64,000 nt of DNA from Aeromicrobium endophyticum (lineage in GTDB: Bacteria; Actinomycetota; Actinomycetes; Propionibacteriales; Nocardioidaceae). The translations under genes and the position numbers were made by a program. The number at the start of each line of letters is the position of its first letter. Position 1 is the stretch's first letter. The stretch covers positions 992,001 to 1,056,000 of the forward strand of contig NZ_QUBR01000002.1 of assembly GCF_003586285.1 (NCBI RefSeq). The letters are read 5' to 3'. Positions 52,088 through 59,932 of this stretch are shown piece by piece. Below the pieces are notes generated by a model. The model did not search any database. It was not told the DNA's origin and saw only the letters and a list, made by a program, of their open reading frames with translations.

Positions 52088-53311
52088 ATGAGCACGATGC
52101 GAACCGCCGCCGCGTTGACGGGCTGGGGCGTGTCCGTGCTGCTGCTCGCGGGCGTGGGCGTCGTCGCGTCGGTGGCGCCCGGCGAGCTGCCCGACGCCGC
52201 GGGCTTCGGGGCGTCGCAGCTCGTCGCCGGCCTGGTCGCCGTCTCGGTGCAGGCCCTCGTGCTGCTGCGGGTCGCCGCGTCACCGCGCCTGGCCCTGCTG
52301 GCTGTGGCGGCGGTCGCTCCCGTCGCGGCGGCAGCCGGGCTCGGTGTCGCCACGGGCGTCACGTCGGTGGCGGTCCTGATCGCCGCCGGCACGGTCGTGC
52401 TGACGACCTCGTGGCGCGAGTCGGCCGGGCCGCTGGCCGGCGCCGCGCTGCTCGTCGGGCTGGGCGAGGTGGTGAGGGGCCTCACCGTCGACGGGTGGAC
52501 GTCCGGGGCGATCGGCACGGCCGCGCTGCAGGGTCTGGGGACCGTCTCGCTCGCCGTGCTCGTCGGCGCCGTGGTGCGGACCCGGCGCGACACGGTGCAG
52601 GCCCGGGCCGGTCGGGACCTCGCCCTCGCCGGCGAGCAGACGGCCCTCGCCCAGGCCGCGGTGGCCCGCGAGCGGATGGCGATGGCCCGCGAGCTGCACG
52701 ACATCGCCGCCCACCACCTCTCGGGCATCACCGTCATGACCGGCGCGCTCGACCGGCAGATCGACACCGACCCCGCCGGCGCCAAGGAGGCGGTGCGCCA
52801 GGTGCGCCAGCAGAGCACCGCGATGCTCAAGGACCTGCGCAGCCTGGTGGCCCTGCTGCGCGACGCCGAGCCCGGCCACGGCACCGAGCCCGAGACGCTC
52901 GAGGGCGTCCCCGCCCTGGTCTCCGCCGCACGCGTCGCCGGGCGCGACGTGACGCTCTCGGTGCTGGGCGTCGCCGCGGACGACCTCGCCACCCTCCCGA
53001 TCGGGCCGCTCGCCCAGCTGGCCGCCTACCGCACCGTCCAGGAGTCGCTGACCAACGCGGCCCGGCACGCGCCCGGTGCGCCGTGCGAGGTGGTCGTCGA
53101 CGCCCGGGCGGCCGATGCGGTGGTCATCGTCGTGCACAACGCCGCACCCCTCGCACCCACCGCGACGGCGACGCCGTCCGTGCCCGGCGGCGGCTTCGGC
53201 ATCGTGGGCATGCGGGAGCGCGCCGAGCTGACCGACGCCCGGCTGTCGGTCGGGCTCGATGCCGACGGCGGCTGGACCGTCCGGCTCACCGTCCCGCTCG
53301 ACGCGACGTAG
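52088..53311 (+). CDS. NarL-type two-component sensor histidine kinase
   Basis: Membrane sensor kinase of 407 residues. About six hydrophobic helices fill residues 5-180. The dimerisation/phosphoacceptor motif is ARELHDIAAHHLSG with His204, and the HATPase core shows RTVQESLTNAARHAPG and GGGFGIVGMRERAEL. The likely partner is the LuxR-type regulator at 56502-57167, which is followed by an ABC transporter. Two unrelated redox/regulator pairs now lie between them. The signal is unknown; cell-envelope or antibiotic stress is usual for this set. Confidence 0.9.
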   Translation: MSTMRTAAALTGWGVSVLLLAGVGVVASVAPGELPDAAGFGASQLVAGLVAVSVQALVLLRVAASPRLALLAVAAVAPVAAAAGLGVATGVTSVAVLIAAGTVVLTTSWRESAGPLAGAALLVGLGEVVRGLTVDGWTSGAIGTAALQGLGTVSLAVLVGAVVRTRRDTVQARAGRDLALAGEQTALAQAAVARERMAMARELHDIAAHHLSGITVMTGALDRQIDTDPAGAKEAVRQVRQQSTAMLKDLRSLVALLRDAEPGHGTEPETLEGVPALVSAARVAGRDVTLSVLGVAADDLATLPIGPLAQLAAYRTVQESLTNAARHAPGAPCEVVVDARAADAVVIVVHNAAPLAPTATATPSVPGGGFGIVGMRERAELTDARLSVGLDADGGWTVRLTVPLDAT

Positions 53312-53316
53312 TGCCC

Positions 53317-54108
53317 TCAGGTGAGCGAGGTCAGCGCGCCGCCGTCGGCGCGCAGCGCCGCACCGTTCGTGGCGGACGACAGAGGGCTCGCGAGGTAGAG
53401 CGCCAGGCTGCTGATCTCTCGGGGATCGATGAATCGTTGGAGCAGCGTCGTCGCGTGCCCGCCCATGATCATCGCCTTCAGGTCGTCGCTCGACATCGAC
53501 TGGCTCTCCGCGATCTGGGCGATGCTGCCCGCCACGCCGTCCGAGTAGGTCGGCCCGCCCAGGATCGTGTTGACGGTGACCGCCGTGCCGCGCGTCAGCT
53601 TCGCCAGCCCGTTGGCGAGCGCGAGCGACGCCGCCTTGCTGACGCCGTACGGCAGCATGTCGCTGGGGACGTTCACGCCCGACTCGCTGTTGACGAAGAT
53701 GATGCGGCCGCGGTTCCTCGCGAGCATCCCGGGAAGCACGTGCCGGGACAGCCGCACGCCGCTCATGAGGTTGACGTCGATGTAGCGCTGCCACTCGGCG
53801 TCCGGGACGTCCTGGAACGCGGCGATGCCGAAGATCCCGACGTTGTTGACGAGGATGTCGATCTCGCCCAGCGACGCGGTCAGCGCCCCGAGCTCGTCGG
53901 CGGCACCGAGGTCGGCGACCAACCCGCTGACCCGTGCCTCGGGGCGGATGGACCGGAGCCTGCTCACCGCGTCGTCGACGCGGTGCTGCTCGCGGCCGTT
54001 GACGACGACGTGCGCACCCTCCCGCACGAGATCCTCCGCGATCGCGTAGCCGATCCCCTGCGTCGAACCGCTCACGAACGCCGTCTGCCCGTCCAGCTGT
54101 AGATCCAT
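53317..54108 (-). CDS. Short-chain dehydrogenase/reductase
   Basis: NAD(P)-dependent SDR of 263 residues. It has the cofactor loop GSTQGIG (about 11-17), the NNVG segment in place of NNAG, and catalytic SESG (Ser) with YGVSKAAS (Tyr, Lys). The substrate is unknown. I chose the ATG at 54108; the upstream open frame is only a translation of two operator repeats. It is divergent from a MarR gene and almost certainly under its control. Confidence 0.9.
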   Translation of the reverse strand: MDLQLDGQTAFVSGSTQGIGYAIAEDLVREGAHVVVNGREQHRVDDAVSRLRSIRPEARVSGLVADLGAADELGALTASLGEIDILVNNVGIFGIAAFQDVPDAEWQRYIDVNLMSGVRLSRHVLPGMLARNRGRIIFVNSESGVNVPSDMLPYGVSKAASLALANGLAKLTRGTAVTVNTILGGPTYSDGVAGSIAQIAESQSMSSDDLKAMIMGGHATTLLQRFIDPREISSLALYLASPLSSATNGAALRADGGALTSLT

Positions 54109-54134
54109 GGTGGTGATGTTCTCCCGGTACGTAG

Positions 54135-54187
54135 TTACTTGCTCAGTCAAGTCAATCCTGCGTGTTGTGACTTGCTCAGTCAAGTCA
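54135..54187. promoter_or_regulatory. Twin MarR operators
   Basis: TTACTTG-CTCAGT-CAAGTCA (54135-54154) and TGACTTG-CTCAGT-CAAGTCA (54168-54187) are near-identical direct copies of an inverted repeat; the second has perfect 7-bp arms. They are 33 bp apart, three helical turns, on one DNA face. The second ends 1 nt before the TACGAT -10 of the MarR gene. Confidence 0.85.
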
Positions 54188-54200
54188 GTACGATGTCGGC

Positions 54201-54686
54201 ATGACTCGTGCCGACCGACCGACCGAGCTGGACGACGAGGCCCTCGAGACCTGGTCGGCCCTGGCCACGATGCTCGAGTGGCTGCCTGCCGCGCTCGACG
54301 CGCAGCTCCAGCGCGATTCCGGCCTCACCCACTTCGAGTACGGCATCCTGTTCGCGCTGCTCAAGGCCCCCGACCGCACCCTGCGCATGAGCACGCTCGC
54401 GAGCTACTCCAACAGCTCGCTGTCCCGGCTGTCCCGAGCGGTGTCGCGGTTGGAGCGCAAGGGATGGGTCGAGCGCTCCCCCGATCCGGCCGACGGCCGA
54501 TACACCTTGGCCACCCTCACCGACGACGGGGCGACCCACGCGTCGGAGGCGACGCCGGGCCATGCGCAGATGGTCGACGCCGTGGTCTTCGACGCCCTGA
54601 CGGCCGCGCAGGCCAAGCAGCTCAGGCAGATCAGTCGACGCATCACGGCGGCGATCCGCGACGAGAGTGGCTGGCGGCCTCAGTAG
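54201..54686 (+). CDS. MarR family transcriptional regulator
   Basis: A 161-residue winged-helix regulator. Key segments are LTHFEYGILFALLKAPDRTLRMSTLASYSNSSLSRLSRAVSRLERKGWVER (wing region with SPDPADGRY). The ATG is exactly 6 nt after TACGAT, so the mRNA is leaderless. The twin operators just upstream suggest it represses itself and the divergent short-chain dehydrogenase, probably relieved by a reactive or phenolic compound. Confidence 0.9.
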   Translation: MTRADRPTELDDEALETWSALATMLEWLPAALDAQLQRDSGLTHFEYGILFALLKAPDRTLRMSTLASYSNSSLSRLSRAVSRLERKGWVERSPDPADGRYTLATLTDDGATHASEATPGHAQMVDAVVFDALTAAQAKQLRQISRRITAAIRDESGWRPQ

Positions 54687-54715
54687 GTCGGGCGGAGCTC
54701 CAGGTGCACAGGAGC

Positions 54716-55588
54716 TCACGTCCCCGTGATCGCGTCGAGCTCGGAGCAGTCGGCGTCCGACAGCACCAGCCCGGCTCCGGTGACGTTCTCACGCAGGTGC
54801 GCCGACGAGGACGTGCCGGGGATCAGCAGGATGTTCGGCGAGCGGCGCAGCAGCCACGCCAGCGCCACCGCCATCGGACTCGACTCGTGACGCGCGGCGA
54901 CGGCACCCAGGGCGTCGGACTGCAGGGGGCTGAACCCGCCGAGCGGGAAGAACGGCACGTAGGCGATGCCGTCGGCGTTCAGCGCGTCGATCAGCGCGTC
55001 GTCCCACCGGTTGGCCAGGTTGTAGAAGTTCTGGACGCTGACGATCGGGGCGATCGAGCGGGCTTCCGCGACCTGCTCGGACGTCGCGTTGCTGACGCCC
55101 AGATGCCGGATCACCCCCTCCTGCTGAAGCTGCACGAGCGCTGAGAAGGGCTCCTCGAGCGAGCCGTCCTCGGTGCCCATGGCGTTGCCGACGCGCAGGT
55201 TCACGAGGTCCAGCACGTCGACACCGAGGTTCGTCAGGTTCGAGTGGACGCTGTCGCGGATCTGCTGCGGTGACCGGGCCGCCGGCCAGCCGCCGGCCGC
55301 GTCGCGCAGCGCTCCGACCTTCGTCACGATGCGCAGGTCGTCGGCGTAGGGGTGGAGAGCCTCCTTGATCAGCCGGTTGGTCGCGAAGGGCCCGTAGGCG
55401 TCGCTGGTGTCGATGTGGTCGATGCCCAGGTCGACGGCGGCGCGCAGCACGCGGACCGCTTCGTCGTGGTCCGCCGGCGGGCCCATCACGCCGGGTCCGG
55501 CGAGCTGCATCGCGCCGTAGCCGAACCGGTGGACGGCGAGGTCGTCGGCGAGGGTGAACGATCCGCCCGGAAGAGGTGAGGTAGTCAT
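54716..55588 (-). CDS. Aldo/keto reductase with atypical active site
   Basis: A 290-residue aldo/keto reductase. The Asp and Tyr (DTSDAYGPF) and Lys (VTKVGA) of the tetrad are present. The usual His segment is LVNLRVG, so Arg stands in the His position, as in the YdbC-like group. GYGAMQLAGPGVMGPP at the start and IPGTSSSAHLRENV near the end are typical. I chose the ATG at 55588. It is divergent from an XRE regulator, a common pairing. Confidence 0.88.
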   Translation of the reverse strand: MTTSPLPGGSFTLADDLAVHRFGYGAMQLAGPGVMGPPADHDEAVRVLRAAVDLGIDHIDTSDAYGPFATNRLIKEALHPYADDLRIVTKVGALRDAAGGWPAARSPQQIRDSVHSNLTNLGVDVLDLVNLRVGNAMGTEDGSLEEPFSALVQLQQEGVIRHLGVSNATSEQVAEARSIAPIVSVQNFYNLANRWDDALIDALNADGIAYVPFFPLGGFSPLQSDALGAVAARHESSPMAVALAWLLRRSPNILLIPGTSSSAHLRENVTGAGLVLSDADCSELDAITGT

Positions 55589-55689
55589 GCCTCCACGGTG
55601 ACGACCGGCGGTGCGCGGCACCAGTGCCCCGGTCTTCCTAGGAGCCACAGGGACAGTCACGAAGGAGGCCGCTTCGGTACCGTGGTCAT

Positions 55690-56505
55690 GTGACGTCCGA
55701 CAACCACCTCGGCGAGTACCTGCGGGCCAGGCGCGAGCTGGTGCGCCCCGACGACGTCGGCCTGCCGGCCGTGGGGCAGCGGCGCGTCGCCGGTCTGCGT
55801 CGCGAGGAGGTGGCGATGCTGGCCGGGATCAGCTCGGACTACTACCTCCGCCTCGAGCAGGGTCGTGACCGCAACCCGTCGGCCCAGGTGCTCGAGTCGC
55901 TGGCGCGGGTCCTGCAGCTGGACGACACGGCCACGGGCTACCTGCTCGGCCTGATCGCCCCGAGGCCTCGTCGGGCCGCCCGTCGGCACCGACCGTCCAC
56001 CGTGCCCGACAGCATTGCCCGCCTGGTGTCGTCCATCGCGCTGCCGGCCTTCGTCGAGAGTCGGCACTTCGACGTGCTGGTCGCCAACGATCTGGCGCGG
56101 GCCGTCAACCCGAACCTGCGCGTGGGCGAGAACCGCATGCTGGCGATGTTCCTCGACCCGGCGGAGCGAGCCCTCTGCCCGGACTTCGAGCAGGCGATGG
56201 CCTTCATGGTCGCGAGCTTCCGCCAGTCGGTCGGCACCGACACCGACGATCCGCGGTTCGTGCAGATCGTCGGCGAGCTCTCCCTGGTCAGCGACCGGTT
56301 CCGGCGGCTCTGGGCACGTCACGACGTCCACACACGCGAGGGCGCCATGACCGTCGCGCAGCATCCTGAGGTGGGCGAGCTCAGGCTCTTCAAGGAGCGC
56401 CTCGTCGTGGAGGGAGCCGATGACCTCGTCCTGGTCATGTACCACCCGGCCGACGACCACGACACGACCTCGAGGCTCGCTACGCTCTGCTCGTCGGCCG
56501 CATGA
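55690..56505 (+). CDS. XRE/MmyB-type transcriptional regulator
   Basis: A 271-residue regulator of the group with an N-terminal helix-turn-helix (GEYLRARRELVRPDDVGLP, then VAGLRREEVAMLAGISSDYYLRLEQGRDRNPS, about 8-60) and a PAS-like MmyB ligand domain (about 105-265). Such proteins usually control a divergent reductase gene, here the aldo/keto reductase. The GTG start is 6 nt after TACCGT (leaderless). Its stop overlaps the ATG of the response regulator (ATGA), which couples the two genes. Confidence 0.88.
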   Translation: MTSDNHLGEYLRARRELVRPDDVGLPAVGQRRVAGLRREEVAMLAGISSDYYLRLEQGRDRNPSAQVLESLARVLQLDDTATGYLLGLIAPRPRRAARRHRPSTVPDSIARLVSSIALPAFVESRHFDVLVANDLARAVNPNLRVGENRMLAMFLDPAERALCPDFEQAMAFMVASFRQSVGTDTDDPRFVQIVGELSLVSDRFRRLWARHDVHTREGAMTVAQHPEVGELRLFKERLVVEGADDLVLVMYHPADDHDTTSRLATLCSSAA

Positions 56506-57167
56506 TCAGGGTCGTGATCGCCGACGACCAGCCCATGGTCCGTGCGGGGCTGGCCACGATGCTCGGGGCCGAGGACGACATCGAGGTCGTGGGCACCGCC
56601 GCCGACGGCAGCGAGGCTGTCGCGGCCGCCCGGTCGCTCGACGCCGACGTCGTCTGCATGGACATCCGCATGCCCGGCACCGACGGAATCGCCGCCACCG
56701 CTCAGCTGTGCGGTCCGGGCGTGAGCGACCCCGTCCCGGTGCTGATCATCACGACCTTCGACATCGACGAGTACCTGTTCGGCGCGCTCGAGGCCGGGGC
56801 CTCCGGATTCCTGCTCAAGGACGCCGAGCCCGAGGTGCTCGTCGACGCGGTGCGCTCGGTGGCCCGCGGCGACGGCACCCTCGACAACTCGCTCACCCGG
56901 CGGGTGCTGCAGGAGATGGTGTCGCGGCGTCGCACCCAGCCGGTCGTGGCCACGCGCGGCGTGGACGTGCTGACGCCGCGCGAGGTCGACATCCTGCTGC
57001 TGCTGGCGCAGGGCATGTCCAACGACGAGGTCGCGCAGTCGCTGTTCCTCGAGGTGTCCACCGTCAAGTCACACCTGGCGCGCATGCTGCCCAAGCTGGG
57101 CGTGAAGTCGCGGCTGCAGGCCGTCGTGTGGGCCTACCAGAACGGGCTCGTGCGCGTCGAGCGCTGA
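56502..57167 (+). CDS. NarL/LuxR family response regulator
   Basis: A 221-residue response regulator. The receiver has D8, D9, phospho-acceptor D54 (VVCMDIRMPG) and Lys in FLLKDAEPE (about 106). The LuxR-type helix-turn-helix is LTPREVDILLLLAQGMSNDEVAQSLFLEVSTVKSHLARMLPKLGVKSR (about 150-200). It is coupled to the XRE gene by a 4-nt overlap and precedes the ABC transporter. The partner is probably the kinase at 52088-53311. Confidence 0.92.
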   Translation: MIRVVIADDQPMVRAGLATMLGAEDDIEVVGTAADGSEAVAAARSLDADVVCMDIRMPGTDGIAATAQLCGPGVSDPVPVLIITTFDIDEYLFGALEAGASGFLLKDAEPEVLVDAVRSVARGDGTLDNSLTRRVLQEMVSRRRTQPVVATRGVDVLTPREVDILLLLAQGMSNDEVAQSLFLEVSTVKSHLARMLPKLGVKSRLQAVVWAYQNGLVRVER

Positions 57168-57169
57168 CG

Positions 57170-57203
57170 GTTGCATCGAACGATGCAACTGCTGCGGTTG
57201 CAT
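57170..57203. promoter_or_regulatory. GTTGCATC repeats upstream of the ABC transporter
   Basis: GTTGCATCG-AA-CGATGCAAC (57170-57189) is a perfect 9-bp inverted repeat, and a direct copy of the half, GTTGCATC, follows at 57196-57203. It lies between the response regulator stop and the transporter start and may be the binding site of that regulator. No T-run follows, so a terminator is less likely. Confidence 0.65.
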
Positions 57204-57278
57204 CCTGAGCGGCTGGAGCGCGTCCGCGCTGATCCATAGCGTTGCCGGTACCAACCTCGCAACGCTACGGAGCACCTC

Positions 57279-58028
57279 ATGACCGTCACCACCGCGACGC
57301 CGACCGCGACCGCCATCCGGTTGCTGGACGTCCACAAGACCTACCGCAGCGGGCCCGAGCCCGCCCATGCCCTGCGCGGTGTCTCGCTCACCCTGCCCAC
57401 CGGGTCCGTCACCGCGATCGTGGGCCAGTCAGGATCGGGCAAGTCGACGCTGCTGAACTGCGCCGCCGGGCTCGAGCTGCCCACGAGCGGACGCGTGGTG
57501 GTCGGCGAGCGCGACATCAGCGGCCTCTCCCCCGACGACCTGACGCGCTTCCGCCGCGACCACATCGGCTTCGTCTTCCAGGCCTACAACCTGATCGGCC
57601 ACCTCAGCGTCCGCGACAACATCGAGCTGCCCGCCGTGCTGGCGGGACGGCGGACCGACCAGGAGTGGCTGGCCCACCTCGTCACCGAGACGGGACTCGG
57701 CGACCTGCTCGACCGGCTGCCGTCCCAGCTCTCGGGCGGGCAGGCGCAGCGCGTGGCCATCGCACGGGCGCTCATCGCGCGGCCCACCGTCGTGTTCGCC
57801 GACGAGCCCACCGGGGCGCTCGACTCGCGCACGGGTGCGGCGGTGCTCGACCTCCTGCGCTCGACCGCCCAGCGGCTCGGCCAGACCGTCGTGATCGTGA
57901 CGCACGACAGCCGGGTCGCATCGGCGGCCGAGCGGGTGCTGGTGCTGGCCGACGGCCTCGTGGTCGACGAGCTGACCGCACCGACGGCCGAGCACGTCAA
58001 CGAGCGCCTGCTGGCGGTGGCCCGATGA
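57279..58028 (+). CDS. ABC transporter ATP-binding protein, MacB/LolD type
   Basis: ATPase subunit of 249 residues. Walker A is GQSGSGKST (49-57), the signature LSGGQAQRVAIARAL (about 150-164), Walker B VVFADEPTGALD (about 170-182) and the switch His in VIVTHD. The sequence around FVFQAYNLIGHLSVRDNIELP is the Q-loop of mechanotransmission-type transporters. Its stop overlaps the start of the permease gene (ATGA). It probably exports or detoxifies envelope-active compounds under the adjacent response regulator. Confidence 0.93.
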   Translation: MTVTTATPTATAIRLLDVHKTYRSGPEPAHALRGVSLTLPTGSVTAIVGQSGSGKSTLLNCAAGLELPTSGRVVVGERDISGLSPDDLTRFRRDHIGFVFQAYNLIGHLSVRDNIELPAVLAGRRTDQEWLAHLVTETGLGDLLDRLPSQLSGGQAQRVAIARALIARPTVVFADEPTGALDSRTGAAVLDLLRSTAQRLGQTVVIVTHDSRVASAAERVLVLADGLVVDELTAPTAEHVNERLLAVAR

Positions 58029-59932
58029 GCGCCGCACGCACGCTCGCGACGTCCGCGCTGCGGGCGCACTGGCCGGCCATGAGCGGCACCGGCGTGGTCA
58101 TCGCGCTCGCCTCGACGCTCGTGGCGCTCAACGGCGTCCTGGTCGAGTCGGGCCTGCGGGAGCCCGCCGGCACCGGCGGCATGCTGGTCACCCTGGCGTC
58201 CTCGTTCGCCGGCACCGCCCTCGTCCTGGTGGTGCTGGTCGTCGCGGCCACCACCACGCTCGCGCTGCGACGCCGTCGCCGTGAGCTCGCCCTGCTCGTC
58301 GCCGTCGGTGCCACCCGGGGCCAGGTGCGTCGGGCGATCTCGATCGAGGTGCTGATGATCAGTGCCGTGGCGGCGCCTCTCGGAGCCCTCCCCGGGCTGC
58401 TGCTGGCCCGCGCGCTCGACCCGGCCCTGCGGCGCTCCGGCGTCGTGCCGGCGGAGTTCGTCTCGACCCTCTCCCCCCTGCCGGTCCTGGCCGCCGTGCT
58501 CGTCGTGGTGCCGACCGCGCTGCTGGCGAGCCGGCTGGCCGCCCGCGAGACCGTCCGCGTGCCCCCGACCGCCGCGATCCGCGACAGCGCCACCGAGTCG
58601 ACCCCGATCGGGACGGCACGGCGCGTGTCGGCCCTGCTCACGGCCGTCGGCGGACTGACGACGGCGTTCACCCCGCTGTTCCTGCCCGGCGTCGCCGGCA
58701 GCGCGCTGGCCGCCAGCTCGGCCTTCCTGCTGATCGGGTCGGCCGCGCTGGCCGGGCCCCTGCTCGTCGAGTGGACCTTCGGCCGGACGGCCCGGATGGG
58801 TGCCGGCGCAGCCGGCGCCCCGACCCGCCTGGCGCTGGGCAACCTGCGCGGGTTCTCTCGCCGCCTGACCACGGTGGTCGTGCCCCTCGCCCTGCTGCTG
58901 TCGGTGGGCACCACCCAGACGACCGTCGACCGGGTCGTCCGCGACGGCGCGACGGCGCAGCTGCGCGCCGCTATCGGCACCGACGTCGTCGCGACCTCCG
59001 AGCGGGGGCTCACCCCGCGACAGGTCGCGGCGCTGCGCGACGTGCCGGGCGTCTCCGAGGTCGTCCCGCTCGCCGACGTGCCGGCCGAGGTGCGCACCGA
59101 CGACGAGGACCTCCCCGACAGCCTCGTGTGGGAGGCAACCGCCCTGCGGGTCGTGCCGCCGGCCGTCGATCCCTCCACGTTCGACCCCGACGTGACGCGC
59201 GGAGACCTGGCCGACCTGGCGGCTCCCGGCACGATCGCCATCAGCTCCGACGCCGCGTTCGGGACCGGCAGGTCGACCGGCGACCGGATCCGCGTGCGGG
59301 TCGACGGTCGCGAGGCCACCCTGCGGGTCGTCGCCGTGTTCGACCGCGGCCTGGGCGTCGGCGACCAGCTGATTGGTCCTCGGACGGTCACGACCCTGCG
59401 GGCCGATCCGGTGGTGAGCACGGCCCTGGTCGACGTGCGCGGCGGCGCCGGCCGGGCCGCGGACGTCCTCGCCCGCCTCTCGTCCGCGCAGGTCGACGCG
59501 ACGACGACCGCCGCCTACGTCGACTCCGCCACGAGTCCCGACGCGGCGATGCAGCACCTCTCGACCCTGCTGACGCTGATGCTGCTGGTGTTCGTCGGGC
59601 TGGGCTCGGTCAACGCGCTCGTGCTGCTCACGGCCGGACGTCGCCAGGAGCTGCGGCTGCTCCACCTGGGCGGTGCGACCTCGCGCCAGCTCGTGGCGAT
59701 GGCCGGCATCGAGTCGGTGCTGACGGGGTTCGCGGCGTGGGCGATCGGCACCGTCGCCGTCGTGCCTGGCGTCATCGGCACGAGCGCCGGGCTGCTGGGG
59801 CTCGGAGTGCCCCACCTCGACGTGACCGCCTACCTCGCGCTCAGCGCGGCGGTCGTCGGGCTCGCGGTCACCGCGACCCTGGTGCCGGCCGTGCGGACCG
59901 TCAGAGCGGCCACAGCCGCAGCTGCAGCGTGA
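58025..59932 (+). CDS. FtsX-like ABC transporter permease
   Basis: Membrane subunit of 635 residues. Two FtsX-type blocks are visible. The first (about 15-190) has helices with RRRRRELALLVAVGATRGQVRRAI, and the second (about 505-630) has GRRQELRLLHLGGATSRQLVAM. Between them lies an extracytoplasmic domain (about 300-500) with LRDVPGVSEVVPLADVPAEV. Such permeases act by transmitting motion across the membrane. Its 3' end overlaps the convergent PucR gene by 32 nt. Confidence 0.9.
   Translation: MSAARTLATSALRAHWPAMSGTGVVIALASTLVALNGVLVESGLREPAGTGGMLVTLASSFAGTALVLVVLVVAATTTLALRRRRRELALLVAVGATRGQVRRAISIEVLMISAVAAPLGALPGLLLARALDPALRRSGVVPAEFVSTLSPLPVLAAVLVVVPTALLASRLAARETVRVPPTAAIRDSATESTPIGTARRVSALLTAVGGLTTAFTPLFLPGVAGSALAASSAFLLIGSAALAGPLLVEWTFGRTARMGAGAAGAPTRLALGNLRGFSRRLTTVVVPLALLLSVGTTQTTVDRVVRDGATAQLRAAIGTDVVATSERGLTPRQVAALRDVPGVSEVVPLADVPAEVRTDDEDLPDSLVWEATALRVVPPAVDPSTFDPDVTRGDLADLAAPGTIAISSDAAFGTGRSTGDRIRVRVDGREATLRVVAVFDRGLGVGDQLIGPRTVTTLRADPVVSTALVDVRGGAGRAADVLARLSSAQVDATTTAAYVDSATSPDAAMQHLSTLLTLMLLVFVGLGSVNALVLLTAGRRQELRLLHLGGATSRQLVAMAGIESVLTGFAAWAIGTVAVVPGVIGTSAGLLGLGVPHLDVTAYLALSAAVVGLAVTATLVPAVRTVRAATAAAAA

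Noticed and set aside
54109..54183. Longer N-terminus for the short-chain dehydrogenase
   Set aside because: The extra 25 residues are encoded by the two MarR operator repeats, not a conserved domain.
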